From Pseudohongiella acticola (GTDB lineage Bacteria > Pseudomonadota > Gammaproteobacteria > Pseudomonadales > Pseudohongiellaceae): a stretch of 64,000 nucleotides of DNA. Location of the stretch: positions 806,001-870,000 of the forward strand of contig NZ_MASR01000001.1 in assembly GCF_001758195.1 (NCBI RefSeq), written 5' to 3'. The position numbers were made by a program, and so were the translations under genes. Numbering within the stretch: position 1 is the first letter of the stretch; the number at the start of each line of letters is the position of its first letter. The notes beneath the pieces are model-generated. The model was given only the letters and a program-made list of their open reading frames with translations. It was not told the origin of the DNA and searched no databases. Positions 55,801 to 64,000 of this stretch are shown piece by piece.

Positions 55801-58800
55801 GGACGAGGTTTCCTGCCCGGATAATGAGCCTTCCAGCGCGCGCCCCAGACTGCAGAGAATCGCTGCTGGTCCAATTTCGACAAAGTGCTTGCCGCCTACT
55901 GACATGGTCTGTTGCAGCCCCTGCGTAAACTGCACGGGCTGACGCAACTGCGTGCTCCAGTACTGAGCGCCTTGCGCCTTATGGTCGAGCGTTGTCGCGT
56001 CAACGTTGGCGATGACCGGAATATGGGTTTTGCGAAAATCGATCTTTCCCATGGCCGCGACAAATGTCTGCTGCACACTTTCCATATGCCGCGAATGAAA
56101 TGCATGTGACACCTTCAATGTCGTCACTGCAAAACCCTGTTTGCGCAGCGCGGCACAGACACTGGCAACCGAATCAGCGTCTCCGGTGATCGTGGTATCG
56201 AATGGGGAATTGCATCCCGCGATTTCGCAGTCGGAGTCCATGTCCGCGAGTAACTGACGAACTGACACCGCATCCGCTTTGACAGACGCCATGGCACCCT
56301 GCTGCGTGACTGCCTGCATCAGGCGGCTGCGCGCCTCAACCAGCATGGCTGCATCAACCAGGCTCAGGCCCCCTGCCGCCCAGACGCCAGCAACTTCGCC
56401 AATGCTATGCCCGATGATAAGGTCTGGTCTGATGTCGAATTGCCGGTAGAGCTGCACCAACGCTACCTGAATGCAGAAAATCGCCGGCTGCGTGTATTGT
56501 GTCTCGCTCAACAGGGCTTCTGCGTCAGAATCGTCTGCGGCAGACAATATCAGATCAAGGACTGAATGCTCCCGGTGAGCAGCAAACAGCGCAGTGCATT
56601 CAAGCAGCGCGTCACGAAATGCCGGATGAGCATGATATAGATCCCGGCCCATGCCGGCATACTGACTGCCCTGACCGGTAAACATGAACACAATCTGGTT
56701 GTTACCGGTAACAGTGGCACCAGGTGCCTGTCTGTCGCGCAACCGCGACAGCAATTCATCTCGACTGGAGACCACAAACGCCTGGCGACATGCCATGGCA
56801 AGTCGGCCGCGCTGATGAGTGAATGCAATATCCGCTAAAGCGACATCCGGGTGACGTTCGATGAAATCAGCCAGCGCAATTTTTTTGCTCGTGAGCGCCG
56901 TATCGCTGCCCGCCGAAACCGGGAGCACATGCACAACCGTCGACTGGCTGGATTCGATTCGCGCGGGGGCTTCTTCCAGCACGACATGGACATTGGTACC
57001 GCCAATACCGAGAGAGTTGACGCTGGCACGACGCGGCGTTTCTCCTGCTTCCCATGTTCGCGTGCTATTGCTGACATAAAACGGTGTTTTGTCAAAACCA
57101 ATGGCTGGATTGGCTTTTCTGAAATGCAACGTCGCTGGCAACGACTTGTGTTTCAGTGCCAGTACGGTTTTGATGAACCCGGCGATTCCGGACGCTATTC
57201 CCATATGGCCGATATTGGTTTTCACCGACCCCAGTGCGCAATAACCATTGCGCTTGGTACTGTGCCGGAACGCTTTGGTCAGCGCCTGCACTTCAATCGG
57301 ATCACCGATGGGTGTGCCGGTGCCATGTCCTTCAACAAAACCAATGCTGTCGGCATCAATTCCGGCGTTCTTGATCGCCTGGGAAATGGCCCGGTACTCA
57401 CCCATCATACTGGGCGCCGTGAATCCCATTTTCTGTCCGCCATCGTTAACCACGGCACTGCCCTTGATCACAGCATATATATCATCACCGTCAGCAACTG
57501 CCTGATCGAATCGCTTTAGTAGTACCGCCCCTGATCCGCTTCCGAATATCGTGCCCCTGGCCTCACTGTCATAGGCGCGACAATGACCATCTGGCGAATT
57601 GATCATCCCTTCTTCATAATAATGTCCGGCATGTTGCGGCAACATCAGGGCACAGCCGCCAGCAACCGCCATGTCGCACTCACCTTCGCGAAGCGCACGG
57701 GCGGCCTCGTGCACCGCCACCAGCGTGCTGGAGCAGGCGGTCTGGACCGCCATACTGGGGCCAGTGAGATCCAGCTTGTAGGACACTCTTGTCGGCAGAT
57801 AGTCCTTGTCATTGGCTACCATCACGTTGAAGCCGGGCACTGAATTAACAGTGAATAGCTCACCGCCATTGTCGGCGACCCACGCTCTATTGGCATAAAC
57901 ATTATTCTGCAGGTAAGTATTGGTGGCGGCAGACGCATACACACCCACTTTTCCCAGCGCAGCACCGGGCACGTAACCCGCGTCTTCAAACGCTTCCCAG
58001 GCAGTCTCCAGAAACACACGTTGCTGTGGGTCCATCAGCTCTGCTTCGCGTTTGGCGTACTTCCAGAAATCCAGATCACAGCCTTCAATATCATCCAGGA
58101 CCGGGGCAGCGTTAACCTGTGCCGGGTCATTGGCCTGAGCAGCGGGCACACCGGCAGCGATCGCCTCAGCCGCAGTGAAGAAACTCAGAGTCTCTTCACC
58201 CTGCTCGAGTATTCGCCAGAAAGCCTCAGGGCCATGCGCGCCCGGGAACCGACACGCAACACCAATAACGGCAATATCGCCCGTCATCGTGGAGCCATAT
58301 TGAGTGTCCGCAGAAACGTCATTCTCTACGTGCACCTCGCGACCGGAAAAATGTTCAGCCATCGAGCGAATAGTGGGCGTATCAAACAGCTCCACCATTG
58401 ACACTTCCCGCGCCAGCAACTGCTCCAGTTCGTGTTGCACCTGAATCGCCAGCAACGACGATCCCCCCAGCTCAAAGAACGTTTCATCAAGGCCGATACT
58501 TTCCAGGCCCAATGCTCTCTGCCAGATACCCGTGATTCCTGCCAACATTTCCCGGAAAGCAACGGAATCGTCGAGGTCTTCGTTGGCGTCCCTGAGCAGA
58601 GTCGCAGTCTTTTTTACAGGCGAGCCGTACTCAGCATTCTCGTAACGGCGCTTCATCAGATTACGCTTTATCTTGCCAATCTCGGTGCGCGGAAACTCGT
58701 CCGGACGCAATGCATGCACAGCTCTGGGGGCAATGCCCGTCACACGTGTCACGTCGGAACGCAGCGTTTTTTCCAGCTTGTCGGTATCGCCACCGGCGTC

Positions 58801-60303
58801 ATCCGATAGCGCGTAGAAAACAACCAGGCTCTCAGTATTCTCGCCGTCAACGCAAACCCCAATGGCCGCGACGCAATCACTGGCAACAGCTGGAAGCTTG
58901 CCAACAATGGCTTCTATTTCATGACAGTAGTGGTTATTGCCATTGATGATGACCATGTCTTTCTCACGGCCGGTAACAAACAGTTCGCCAGCCTTAATAT
59001 AGGCGAGATCCCCGGTTACCAACCAGCCATCCACCAACATGATTGCATTCAACGCGTCCTCACCGTCATAGCCATTAAAGACTGAAGCACCTTTAAGTAA
59101 CAGCTTGCCTTCAACGCCTTCGGCAACAACGGCACCGGATTCATCCACAATTTTCATGGCGGCCCCGGGAATCACCGGTCCAAGTGACACAAAAGAGTCA
59201 GTGTCGGCGGTTTCCTGTAACCGGAAGCCAGGTGACCAGGTGATGCCGGAACAGGTTTCAACCATACCGAAAGCTGGCCTGAGAGCATCTTCGGGCAACC
59301 CGAACTTCTGTAACAGGGTCAGAAAACGTCTCGCGGTGGCACTGACAACCGCCTCGCCAGCATTAACCATAAAGCGCATGCAGGATAAATCCCACTTCCG
59401 CTCACTGATCTGTTGTTGACGATCAAGTAGTAATGCAAATACAAAATTGGGTGCCCAGGTTATTGATGCCCGCTTCGCTTCAATCAGGTCCAGCCAGCGC
59501 GTCGGCTCTTTCAACACGTAGTCAATCGGCACGTGTACCTGCATTGCGCCCAGCGCCAATGGCATTACGCCAAGAAAAACCAGAGAACCCGCATGATCCA
59601 GAGACATCCAGTTGAGTGTGACATCATCTTTCGTAAAAGCATTCATCTGAATGGTGGCATCAGCCATCGCCAGCATGGCGGCATGGCTCTGCACAATACC
59701 CTTGGCTGCACCTGTGCTGCCCGAGGTGAGAAACATGGCAGCCGGATCCTCAGGCTGTGGGGTGTGAAATTCAGGCTCAGTGGTAGCGATGCGGCAATCC
59801 GCAAGATTGACGACACGAGTGGATCGAGAGTCAGTAAGGGTGCTGCCTGCAGTAGCAAGGAATGCGTTGATGGGTTCGTACAGCTCCGGCGATGCAAGTA
59901 CACTGTCGCAACGAAAGCGGTCAATGGCTGAAAGCAGCCGGTCAGCCTGAGCATTGGGGCGGTTATAGAAGGGCGCGGCGTTTAACGCGACCGGAATCAC
60001 ACCGGCCAGAATACATCCCCAGAAGCTGACCAGAACATCCATGGCGTCGACAAGCTGCAGTACAAGCCTGTCACCTGGCCGCAATCCGGCACTTTGCAGT
60101 CCGGCGCAGATTCTTGCCGCCTGCACGTTGAGCTCGGCATAGGACTGCACCGTGGCGTTGCCACGCTTGTCGAGAGCGGTTATCCCTGCCTGTGTCGTCA
60201 AACGACGCGACAGCAACAACGCCACGAGCTGATTCTCCGGAACACTGAACCTGACTCGCTCACTTCCCTCTATTTCACTGGCATTTTTCTGTATCACGGA
60301 CAT
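52810..60303 (-). CDS. PKS1: acyl-AMP ligase-ACP-KS-AT-DH-KR-ACP
   Basis: The protein has 2497 residues. Domains: acyl-AMP ligase (25-560; FLTSGSTGAAKG ~195, WMSLDHAGS, TGREKDMVIINGNNHY), ACP (Ser ~616, ELGGSSLLA), KS (675-1105; VQTACSSTL Cys ~857, EGHGTGTPIGDP, VKTNIGHM), AT (1210-1510; GHSIGEV Ser ~1300, SHAFHS, the malonyl pattern), DH (1585-1900; HRVFGVVVPP matching HxxxGxxxxP ~1603, DCHWQ ~1795), KR (2090-2280; TGGLGGLG ~2101, Tyr in NYCAAN ~2242) and ACP (Ser ~2415, GIDSLAA). All catalytic residues look intact. It should activate a carboxylic acid, probably a fatty acid, and extend it by one malonyl unit with ketoreduction and dehydration; there is no enoyl reductase. It has the longest reading frame among the PKS genes and starts 74 bases after the SPFH gene. 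Confidence 0.93.
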   Translation of the reverse strand: MSVIQKNASEIEGSERVRFSVPENQLVALLLSRRLTTQAGITALDKRGNATVQSYAELNVQAARICAGLQSAGLRPGDRLVLQLVDAMDVLVSFWGCILAGVIPVALNAAPFYNRPNAQADRLLSAIDRFRCDSVLASPELYEPINAFLATAGSTLTDSRSTRVVNLADCRIATTEPEFHTPQPEDPAAMFLTSGSTGAAKGIVQSHAAMLAMADATIQMNAFTKDDVTLNWMSLDHAGSLVFLGVMPLALGAMQVHVPIDYVLKEPTRWLDLIEAKRASITWAPNFVFALLLDRQQQISERKWDLSCMRFMVNAGEAVVSATARRFLTLLQKFGLPEDALRPAFGMVETCSGITWSPGFRLQETADTDSFVSLGPVIPGAAMKIVDESGAVVAEGVEGKLLLKGASVFNGYDGEDALNAIMLVDGWLVTGDLAYIKAGELFVTGREKDMVIINGNNHYCHEIEAIVGKLPAVASDCVAAIGVCVDGENTESLVVFYALSDDAGGDTDKLEKTLRSDVTRVTGIAPRAVHALRPDEFPRTEIGKIKRNLMKRRYENAEYGSPVKKTATLLRDANEDLDDSVAFREMLAGITGIWQRALGLESIGLDETFFELGGSSLLAIQVQHELEQLLAREVSMVELFDTPTIRSMAEHFSGREVHVENDVSADTQYGSTMTGDIAVIGVACRFPGAHGPEAFWRILEQGEETLSFFTAAEAIAAGVPAAQANDPAQVNAAPVLDDIEGCDLDFWKYAKREAELMDPQQRVFLETAWEAFEDAGYVPGAALGKVGVYASAATNTYLQNNVYANRAWVADNGGELFTVNSVPGFNVMVANDKDYLPTRVSYKLDLTGPSMAVQTACSSTLVAVHEAARALREGECDMAVAGGCALMLPQHAGHYYEEGMINSPDGHCRAYDSEARGTIFGSGSGAVLLKRFDQAVADGDDIYAVIKGSAVVNDGGQKMGFTAPSMMGEYRAISQAIKNAGIDADSIGFVEGHGTGTPIGDPIEVQALTKAFRHSTKRNGYCALGSVKTNIGHMGIASGIAGFIKTVLALKHKSLPATLHFRKANPAIGFDKTPFYVSNSTRTWEAGETPRRASVNSLGIGGTNVHVVLEEAPARIESSQSTVVHVLPVSAGSDTALTSKKIALADFIERHPDVALADIAFTHQRGRLAMACRQAFVVSSRDELLSRLRDRQAPGATVTGNNQIVFMFTGQGSQYAGMGRDLYHAHPAFRDALLECTALFAAHREHSVLDLILSAADDSDAEALLSETQYTQPAIFCIQVALVQLYRQFDIRPDLIIGHSIGEVAGVWAAGGLSLVDAAMLVEARSRLMQAVTQQGAMASVKADAVSVRQLLADMDSDCEIAGCNSPFDTTITGDADSVASVCAALRKQGFAVTTLKVSHAFHSRHMESVQQTFVAAMGKIDFRKTHIPVIANVDATTLDHKAQGAQYWSTQLRQPVQFTQGLQQTMSVGGKHFVEIGPAAILCSLGRALEGSLSGQETSSLHWIPSLRKGQQDERVFAGALASLFVLGSAVDWSGSAAFDGSRVHLPTYPWQRQRCWIDPDAKKAGRVVIDQLSAPPLVLARSGQQIYTLEYDTDLMPVLEQHRVFGVVVPPAALYVSQLLRTAADFSGHQVVEMSDVNFIAPMRLADAVTGSAAAGRTVQIQYSIGNTATHIELSSQPGNMRLSALLARSGNGSANGAAKPAASVQTHVAADLLHGSVSKPVAMDMAALRKRCGDALDPAVIEAHMTSMQVGLGDSFCCFNSIFCGSNEALACLDVPVSAAARVAQGVPAGLIDCHWQTMLAALPEMPTATIVPARIDSLMSYTDKLPEQVWAHAQIHQQSPTLIIASVTLMSATGQVLLESRGIEFRVVAAETFSHANTLLIDDAVPTVFSRRWQSQPSVAGMPALKPERIWLAGNDEDVTRIADWLLAVGIGATRVDDLEGVPESELTTSLPLLYVDSVTEGSGIESCVALNRFMASLVPHTDRVSQVIVVTRLSDAVVPTSEATGSSTSVLPAAHRSALSVQAVTAAHELPDLVIRAVEMDQETDSYIALLALFSNPAESGLRLRIKSGIVQTLKADALATGDDEINFASDTVQVITGGLGGLGLLTAEWMFSRGARHFLLAGRSLPSQEASARLALLSTNGANIETDQCDVSEYSQVVALADKAARMGSVETLIHAAGARRDGLIGSLQDADIIELAQAKAIAAENLHNAFAGLKPKQSVYYSSIAAWLGAAGQSNYCAANAALDSLASHYTAAGALTLSVAWGAWEKVGMTASLNDSHLARLSNAGYGFINTDAGFRALGRFLATAGASEVAILTADFNRLAEMPGGAAFWPASPPAGNALASVVVPNTPPVGPEVSDFSEQLLASEDSTAIALMQDYLARLVTEMTSPTRHGQLDFDAGFLDLGIDSLAALELRKKLETTLGIKLKSTLILDYPNITVMAKALLTMVQTIWPRQESEAAGENQRETNTKAATDRSDLLRQLANEIDFQE

Positions 60304-60377
60304 CTACCAAGCGTTGAGTATTCGATTCATCCCGAGGGTCGAAGCATGTCAGTCAACTACATCATTTGACTTAACAC

Positions 60378-61316
60378 TTATTCAACGACACTGTCGCTGA
60401 TACTAGTTGCACCGGGCAACTGACGGCCCTCCTGTGTGTCCAGTATCAACGGCAAACCATTGGCACTGTTTCCTATCACCACAACTTTGCTGTTATTGGA
60501 CTTGGCCAGTTCCAGTGTCGCCTCGATGCCACGCCACTGCAGATAACTATCTGTAATGGCGGGCGAAACCATTTCCTGGAAATTCCGGATTCCTTCGGCC
60601 TCAATGAGCTTGCGCTGGCTTTCAAGCCGTTCCCGTTCCACCCGAAACTCGTACTGAGCCACCATTTCTGATTCCGCCAGTTTTCCCTCAATCGCGGTTT
60701 TCAGACTTTCCGGCAGCCGAATGTTGGTCATCAAAGTATCCAGCAACGTAATAGTAACACCTGGCGCCACGGATGTCCTTGAACCAATATGATTAGGCAG
60801 GGAATCAGATGTGACTTCGTTGTACACGCGCTGCTGAACTTCGTTTCTGTCTACAGTGTATAGATCCTCTGCCAGGTGGTACGCGACTGTCTCCCTTAGC
60901 ACCGAACCTATCTCGGGAATCAGCATACTTTGCAGATAATCCTTACCCACTGTCTGGTTCAGCAGAACCAGATTGCTTGGCATCACATTCCACCTGAAAG
61001 TCATATCCATTTCAAAATGCAAACCTTCCTGCGACACCACGTTATAGGTTTCAGTGTGCGTCATCAGGCGCAGGTCGTACAGATAGAAGCTGTCCCAGGG
61101 CCAGGTTGTTTTCACGCCCTCTTCGGCGACCAGATAGCTACGAAGGTGCTGAGAGCCCGGCCACTGGATTCTATGCCACACCACGGCGCCATGCCCGGGT
61201 GGAACAGTGTGTACTATCCGGTCCCAAAGTATGACCAGAAGAAACAGCGACACCAGTACGGTAAAAATGAAGCCAAACCGGAATCGTCTGAACAGTTGAG
61301 AAAAATAATTTTTCAC
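60378..61316 (-). CDS. SPFH/prohibitin-domain membrane protein in the exporter operon
   Basis: The protein has 312 residues. It starts with a GTG overlapping the stop of the ABC exporter (GTGA). It has one N-terminal transmembrane helix (FGFIFTVLVSLFLLVILW, ~14-31). An SPFH domain follows from ~35 to 215 (VPPGHGAVVWHRI, TYNVVSQEGLHFEMDMTFRW, PGVTITLLDTLMTNIRLPES). A charged coiled coil lies at ~215-260 (EFRVERERLESQRKLIEAEG). SPFH proteins form ring or cage assemblies at membranes and modulate partner membrane proteins. Coupling to the exporter suggests a partner or organiser of that transporter; this is inference. It is rare as a biosynthetic-cluster gene. Confidence 0.88.
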   Translation of the reverse strand: MKNYFSQLFRRFRFGFIFTVLVSLFLLVILWDRIVHTVPPGHGAVVWHRIQWPGSQHLRSYLVAEEGVKTTWPWDSFYLYDLRLMTHTETYNVVSQEGLHFEMDMTFRWNVMPSNLVLLNQTVGKDYLQSMLIPEIGSVLRETVAYHLAEDLYTVDRNEVQQRVYNEVTSDSLPNHIGSRTSVAPGVTITLLDTLMTNIRLPESLKTAIEGKLAESEMVAQYEFRVERERLESQRKLIEAEGIRNFQEMVSPAITDSYLQWRGIEATLELAKSNNSKVVVIGNSANGLPLILDTQEGRQLPGATSISDSVVE

Positions 61317-63091
61317 TGGCTGGTATCTCCCTCGCCCTGAGTGCCGGAATGGAGCGTGATCCTTCCTTCTTCTACATAATAGTGATGATCTGCACAGTCG
61401 AAATAGCGGTCATCGTGTGTCACAACGACCAGGGTCTTCCCGGAGGCTCTGAATTCCGGCAACAAGGTCCGATAGAAAAATTTTCGGGTCTGCGGATCCT
61501 GGTCTGCCGCCCATTCATCGAGAATGAGCACCGGCCGATCCTCTGCCAGTGCCAACGCCAGCGCCAGACGCTTTTTCTGACCGGTCGAGAGGGCATGCGT
61601 ATCGTATCCGGTGCTCAGGTCGGCTGGAAACTTGTCACGAACGCCCAGTCTGTTAAGCCATTCATCCAGTCTTGCCAGCCCATCCGCATCCAGCGCATAA
61701 GGTTTGGCGAACAGATGAAAATCGGCAAAAACACTCGAAAACAGGTCCCGGTAATTCTGCATCGGGAATCGGTTTACTGGCGTATCATCAATCCTGATAT
61801 CACCTCGCTCTCGCGGGTAGAGCCCGACCAGCAGACGTAATATCGTGGTCTTGCCGGAACCGTTGCCGCCGGTAATAAAAGTAATCGAATTGCGTTTGAT
61901 AGACAGATTCAGATCTTTAACACTGAAAGCTATCTCCGCATCCGCCGCCTGTGGCGAACGATGACTGTATCTGACCTGATCCAGTTCTATAACACCGAAG
62001 TCTTCCAGGCTGCTGGAATTTACCGTGTCATCTGCCTCTTCGTTTTTTGCCAGACAGACATCCACTTCATCTTCAAATCTCATGATCCCCAGAACTGAGA
62101 AGCGGGCAATATTGAATTGCTGAATACTGCCGATCACACCACCGATGGGGCCAATCAGGAACAAAACTGCCATGACTATTCTGGATACATCGTCTTTTTC
62201 GCCAGGATTGAGGATTGGCAGAACAAAAATAACTGCTCCAGCCATCAGATAGGAGGCGGTGGTCCCAGATGCCAGAACTTCGGCAAACAGCGCAGCGCTG
62301 GCTGAACGGTTTTGATAAAGATCGGAAGAGGCCTCTTTGGCGTCCTGGAGGAACTCATTTCGTTTGCTGGTATTGAGCCTGAGTTCCTTGGCACCTCTGA
62401 TCCCGGCCTCCATTGACCGATCAAGGCTGGCATTGGAGATGGCCGACTGCTGCATGGTTTCACCCAGCCGGGCGGAAACCGAGAGGTAGCCCAGTACGGT
62501 CGCAATACCGACTATACCGGTGAGCAACGCCGCCAGTGGCGACAGGAAAGCCACGTACAGATACATGAAGATAAGCAGACTCAGGCACTCGACACCGGCG
62601 GTTATGGTAATAATCGCCTGCGACAGCGGTCCGTAATTCTTTATCAGACCATCCGTTATTGCTTCTTCGGAAAAATCTTCGATGTTTCTTAATGACAATT
62701 TTGTCACTTTAGCAACAATTCGTTGTCGCCACTGGTGCAAGGCAGCTTCGATAGCGCTGCTTGACTGAGCAATCAGAAAGCGCTGACAAAAACGGTAACA
62801 TACCAGCATCACCAGAAACGCGATGGCGGCAAAAACGGAGTACTGGTTTTCACCGACCAGCTTGGATTCAGCATTGAGAAAATACACGACAGCGGTGCCG
62901 AAAGCCGCGCTGAGAACAGCAATACCAAGCAAGCCTTTAACAGAAGGACTGTCGAGACTGGCGAGGCTCAGCAAACCGGACTTGAATGGATTTTTGAATC
63001 GGGGTGGCGACAGTCGCGTTAGTGAGCGCAAAAGAGTGTCGCCGACTGACGAAGGACCATTCTGATCTGCCGGTTCTTGCTCCAGACTCAT
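61313..63091 (-). CDS. ABC exporter fused TMD-NBD, PvdE/SyrD cyclic-peptide type
   Basis: The protein has 592 residues. A six-helix-type membrane domain (about 45-330, e.g. YSVFAAIAFLVMLVCYRF and SLLIFMYLYVAFLSPLAALL) is fused to an ATPase (365-585). The ATPase has Walker A GGNGSGKTT (~407), the Q-loop region DLFSSVFADFHLFAKP, the signature LSTGQKKRLALALALAEDRP and Walker B VLILDEWAADQDP, followed by the H-loop VVVTHDDRYF. The FADFHLF segment and half-transporter layout match the PvdE/SyrD family, which moves peptide precursors across the inner membrane. It is the first gene of the operon and is likely to export the product to the periplasm. Confidence 0.92.
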   Translation of the reverse strand: MSLEQEPADQNGPSSVGDTLLRSLTRLSPPRFKNPFKSGLLSLASLDSPSVKGLLGIAVLSAAFGTAVVYFLNAESKLVGENQYSVFAAIAFLVMLVCYRFCQRFLIAQSSSAIEAALHQWRQRIVAKVTKLSLRNIEDFSEEAITDGLIKNYGPLSQAIITITAGVECLSLLIFMYLYVAFLSPLAALLTGIVGIATVLGYLSVSARLGETMQQSAISNASLDRSMEAGIRGAKELRLNTSKRNEFLQDAKEASSDLYQNRSASAALFAEVLASGTTASYLMAGAVIFVLPILNPGEKDDVSRIVMAVLFLIGPIGGVIGSIQQFNIARFSVLGIMRFEDEVDVCLAKNEEADDTVNSSSLEDFGVIELDQVRYSHRSPQAADAEIAFSVKDLNLSIKRNSITFITGGNGSGKTTILRLLVGLYPRERGDIRIDDTPVNRFPMQNYRDLFSSVFADFHLFAKPYALDADGLARLDEWLNRLGVRDKFPADLSTGYDTHALSTGQKKRLALALALAEDRPVLILDEWAADQDPQTRKFFYRTLLPEFRASGKTLVVVTHDDRYFDCADHHYYVEEGRITLHSGTQGEGDTSQ

Positions 63092-63290
63092 AGTTTCACT
63101 CGACGTGTTTTTTTGGAGTCATCACGGCAGGGGTTGCAGCGAAATAAACTCGTTTTTTTTCTGTAAGCGCGCCCAAGCATTCTACTGGCATGTTATTGTT
63201 CAAGGCAACCCATTCGACTGAAAACGTTTGCAATTATTCAACCTGCATCACCTTTACAATTAAATCTTCCGAGCGTTAAATAACCAAAAT
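63092..63290. promoter_or_regulatory. Divergent intergenic region between exporter operon and PPTase
   Basis: This 199-base AT-rich gap separates the two start codons and must hold the promoters for the ~43-kb operon and for the PPTase gene. It contains T-runs on the + strand (63118-63124 and 63152-63159) and a small palindrome, AAACGTTT, near 63223-63230. I could not find a convincing -35/-10 pair in either direction, so the exact promoters remain undefined. Confidence 0.5.
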
Positions 63291-63995
63291 ATGATAAGCC
63301 TGATTCCCTCCCCATTTTGCATCGAAAGCGACTGTCGCCTGGTAAGCTGCCACTTCGACAAACAACTCTTTCGGGCGGAAGCAGTCTCCGACTTAGGTCT
63401 TGTTTTGCCGGCATCCCTGCACAAGGCAGTGCAAAAACGCAAAGCTGAATTCATCGCGGGTCGTTACTGCGCCCGGGAAGCACTCATGCAACTTGGCAAC
63501 AACCCTGCGAACACTGTCGGAATAGGTGCTAACCGCGAACCAACCTGGCCACAGGGACTGGTTGGCTCGATCACTCACACCCATGATTACGCAGCGGCAG
63601 TCGTTGCATATCATGATGCGGTTCGCGCCGTAGGAATAGATTCAGAGACTTGGATAGGAAGAGCCAGCGCAGCAAATGTCAGGCAGCAGGTTCTGACCAG
63701 TCACGAACGCAATGCGGGTTGCCAGCAGTCGTTCGAATCTTCGTCGCACTACCTGACACTGGTGTTTTCGGCCAAGGAAAGCCTGTTCAAATGTTTATTT
63801 CCGCTGGTGAACAGGTTTTTTGATTTTCACGCCGCGATTATCACACCAGACGTGCCGGGCTCGCACAAAAATGGTGCATTTGAATTTGAGCTGACTGAAG
63901 ATCTGGGCGCAGGGTTTCACCGGGGTTATCGCGGGCGCGGCCGCTACACATTCAGCACAAGCTGCGTCCACACCGCGATAATACTGACGCGTTAG
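63291..63995 (+). CDS. 4'-phosphopantetheinyl transferase, EntD/Sfp-like
   Basis: The protein has 234 residues, ATG to TAG. The PPTase motifs are present: PASLHKAVQKRKAEFIAGRYCAREAL (EntD-type region, about residues 40-66), VGSITHTHDYAAAVV, the metal-binding VGIDSE (~114-119) and FSAKESLFKCLFP (~159-171). It transfers phosphopantetheine from CoA to carrier-domain serines. The cluster contains nine carriers needing this (eight integrated and one discrete ACP), so its place at the head of the cluster fits. No good Shine-Dalgarno sequence precedes the ATG. The right neighbour is outside the window. Confidence 0.92.
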   Translation: MISLIPSPFCIESDCRLVSCHFDKQLFRAEAVSDLGLVLPASLHKAVQKRKAEFIAGRYCAREALMQLGNNPANTVGIGANREPTWPQGLVGSITHTHDYAAAVVAYHDAVRAVGIDSETWIGRASAANVRQQVLTSHERNAGCQQSFESSSHYLTLVFSAKESLFKCLFPLVNRFFDFHAAIITPDVPGSHKNGAFEFELTEDLGAGFHRGYRGRGRYTFSTSCVHTAIILTR

Positions 63996-64000
63996 CGCCT

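Larger units (their letters stand above)
20548..63995. other. Hybrid PKS-NRPS biosynthetic gene cluster
   Basis: Eleven minus-strand genes run from 63091 to 20548, most overlapping by 4-8 bases (ATGA or GTGA junctions); the largest gaps are 83, 74 and 35 bases. A PPTase gene is divergent at the head. Gene order follows the assumed assembly order: export, acyl activation and first extension, hydroxymalonyl-ACP supply, second extension, transamination, five NRPS modules, hydrolases. Predicted backbone (inference): alpha-hydroxy-beta-amino fatty acyl, D-aromatic, Thr, D-Ile/Val, glyceryl, D-aromatic. The right boundary may lie outside the window. Confidence 0.9.

Noticed and set aside
36338-60303. 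Monooxygenase or methyltransferase domain within the megasynthases
   Set aside because: I looked for flavin or SAM motifs between the assigned domains and saw none; all stretches longer than about 100 residues are accounted for by assigned domains.
63218-63232. PurR/LacI-like palindrome around AAACGTTT
   Set aside because: Only eight bases are symmetrical; too weak to call an operator.

Overview
The window looks like the chromosome of a Gram-negative gammaproteobacterium, probably a marine one. This is inferred from the gene set: an MltB-type and an MltD/LysM-type lytic transglycosylase, a PanP-type decarboxylase, an outer-membrane beta-barrel protein, a DUF697 protein and an EntD-type phosphopantetheinyl transferase. 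I cannot name a genus. Coding density is high and no gene-free stretch exceeds 300 bases. No rRNA, tRNA, CRISPR array, insertion sequence or integrase was seen.

Left third (1-20.4 kb): ordinary chromosome. A minus-strand operon (1-8291) encodes a large DUF4175-like coiled-coil membrane protein, a membrane-anchored VWA protein, a caspase-fold protein without the catalytic cysteine, and a TPR protein cut by the window edge. A second minus-strand operon (8517-11384) encodes an acyl-CoA synthetase, a glutathione S-transferase and a Nudix hydrolase. Then come a GTDC1/QTMAN-like glycosyltransferase, MltB, a long imperfect inverted repeat, MltD, PanP, a beta-barrel protein, a 60-residue membrane protein, a five-copy 13-bp tandem repeat and a DUF697 protein started at TTG.

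Right two thirds (20.5-64 kb): one roughly 43-kb hybrid PKS-NRPS biosynthetic cluster. Ten of its genes overlap or nearly touch the next one on the minus strand, reading from 63091 down to 20548. In order of transcription: PvdE/SyrD-type ABC exporter; SPFH membrane protein; PKS1 (acyl-AMP ligase-ACP-KS-AT-DH-KR-ACP); four genes of a hydroxymalonyl-ACP pathway (hydroxyacyl dehydrogenase, ACP, acyl-CoA dehydrogenase, FkbH); PKS2 (KS-AT); NRPS1 (ACP-aminotransferase-C-A-PCP-E-C-A-PCP); NRPS2 (C-A-PCP-E-C-FkbH-PCP-C-A-PCP-E); a secreted beta-lactamase-fold hydrolase; and an alpha/beta hydrolase. A PPTase is divergent at the head.

Working model (inference): a fatty acid is activated and extended once with malonyl and once with hydroxymalonyl. 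The beta-keto group is transaminated to give an alpha-hydroxy-beta-amino fatty acid. NRPS1 adds a D-aromatic residue (Tyr-like code) and Thr (exact Thr code). NRPS2 adds D-Ile/Val, then a glyceryl unit loaded by an FkbH domain inside the NRPS, probably through an ester bond, and finally a D-aromatic residue. No thioesterase closes the line. The adjacent beta-lactamase-fold protein could release the product or mature it in the periplasm after export. The embedded glyceryl module, the alpha-hydroxyl made by extender choice rather than by an oxygenase, the missing thioesterase and the SPFH partner of the exporter are the unusual features.
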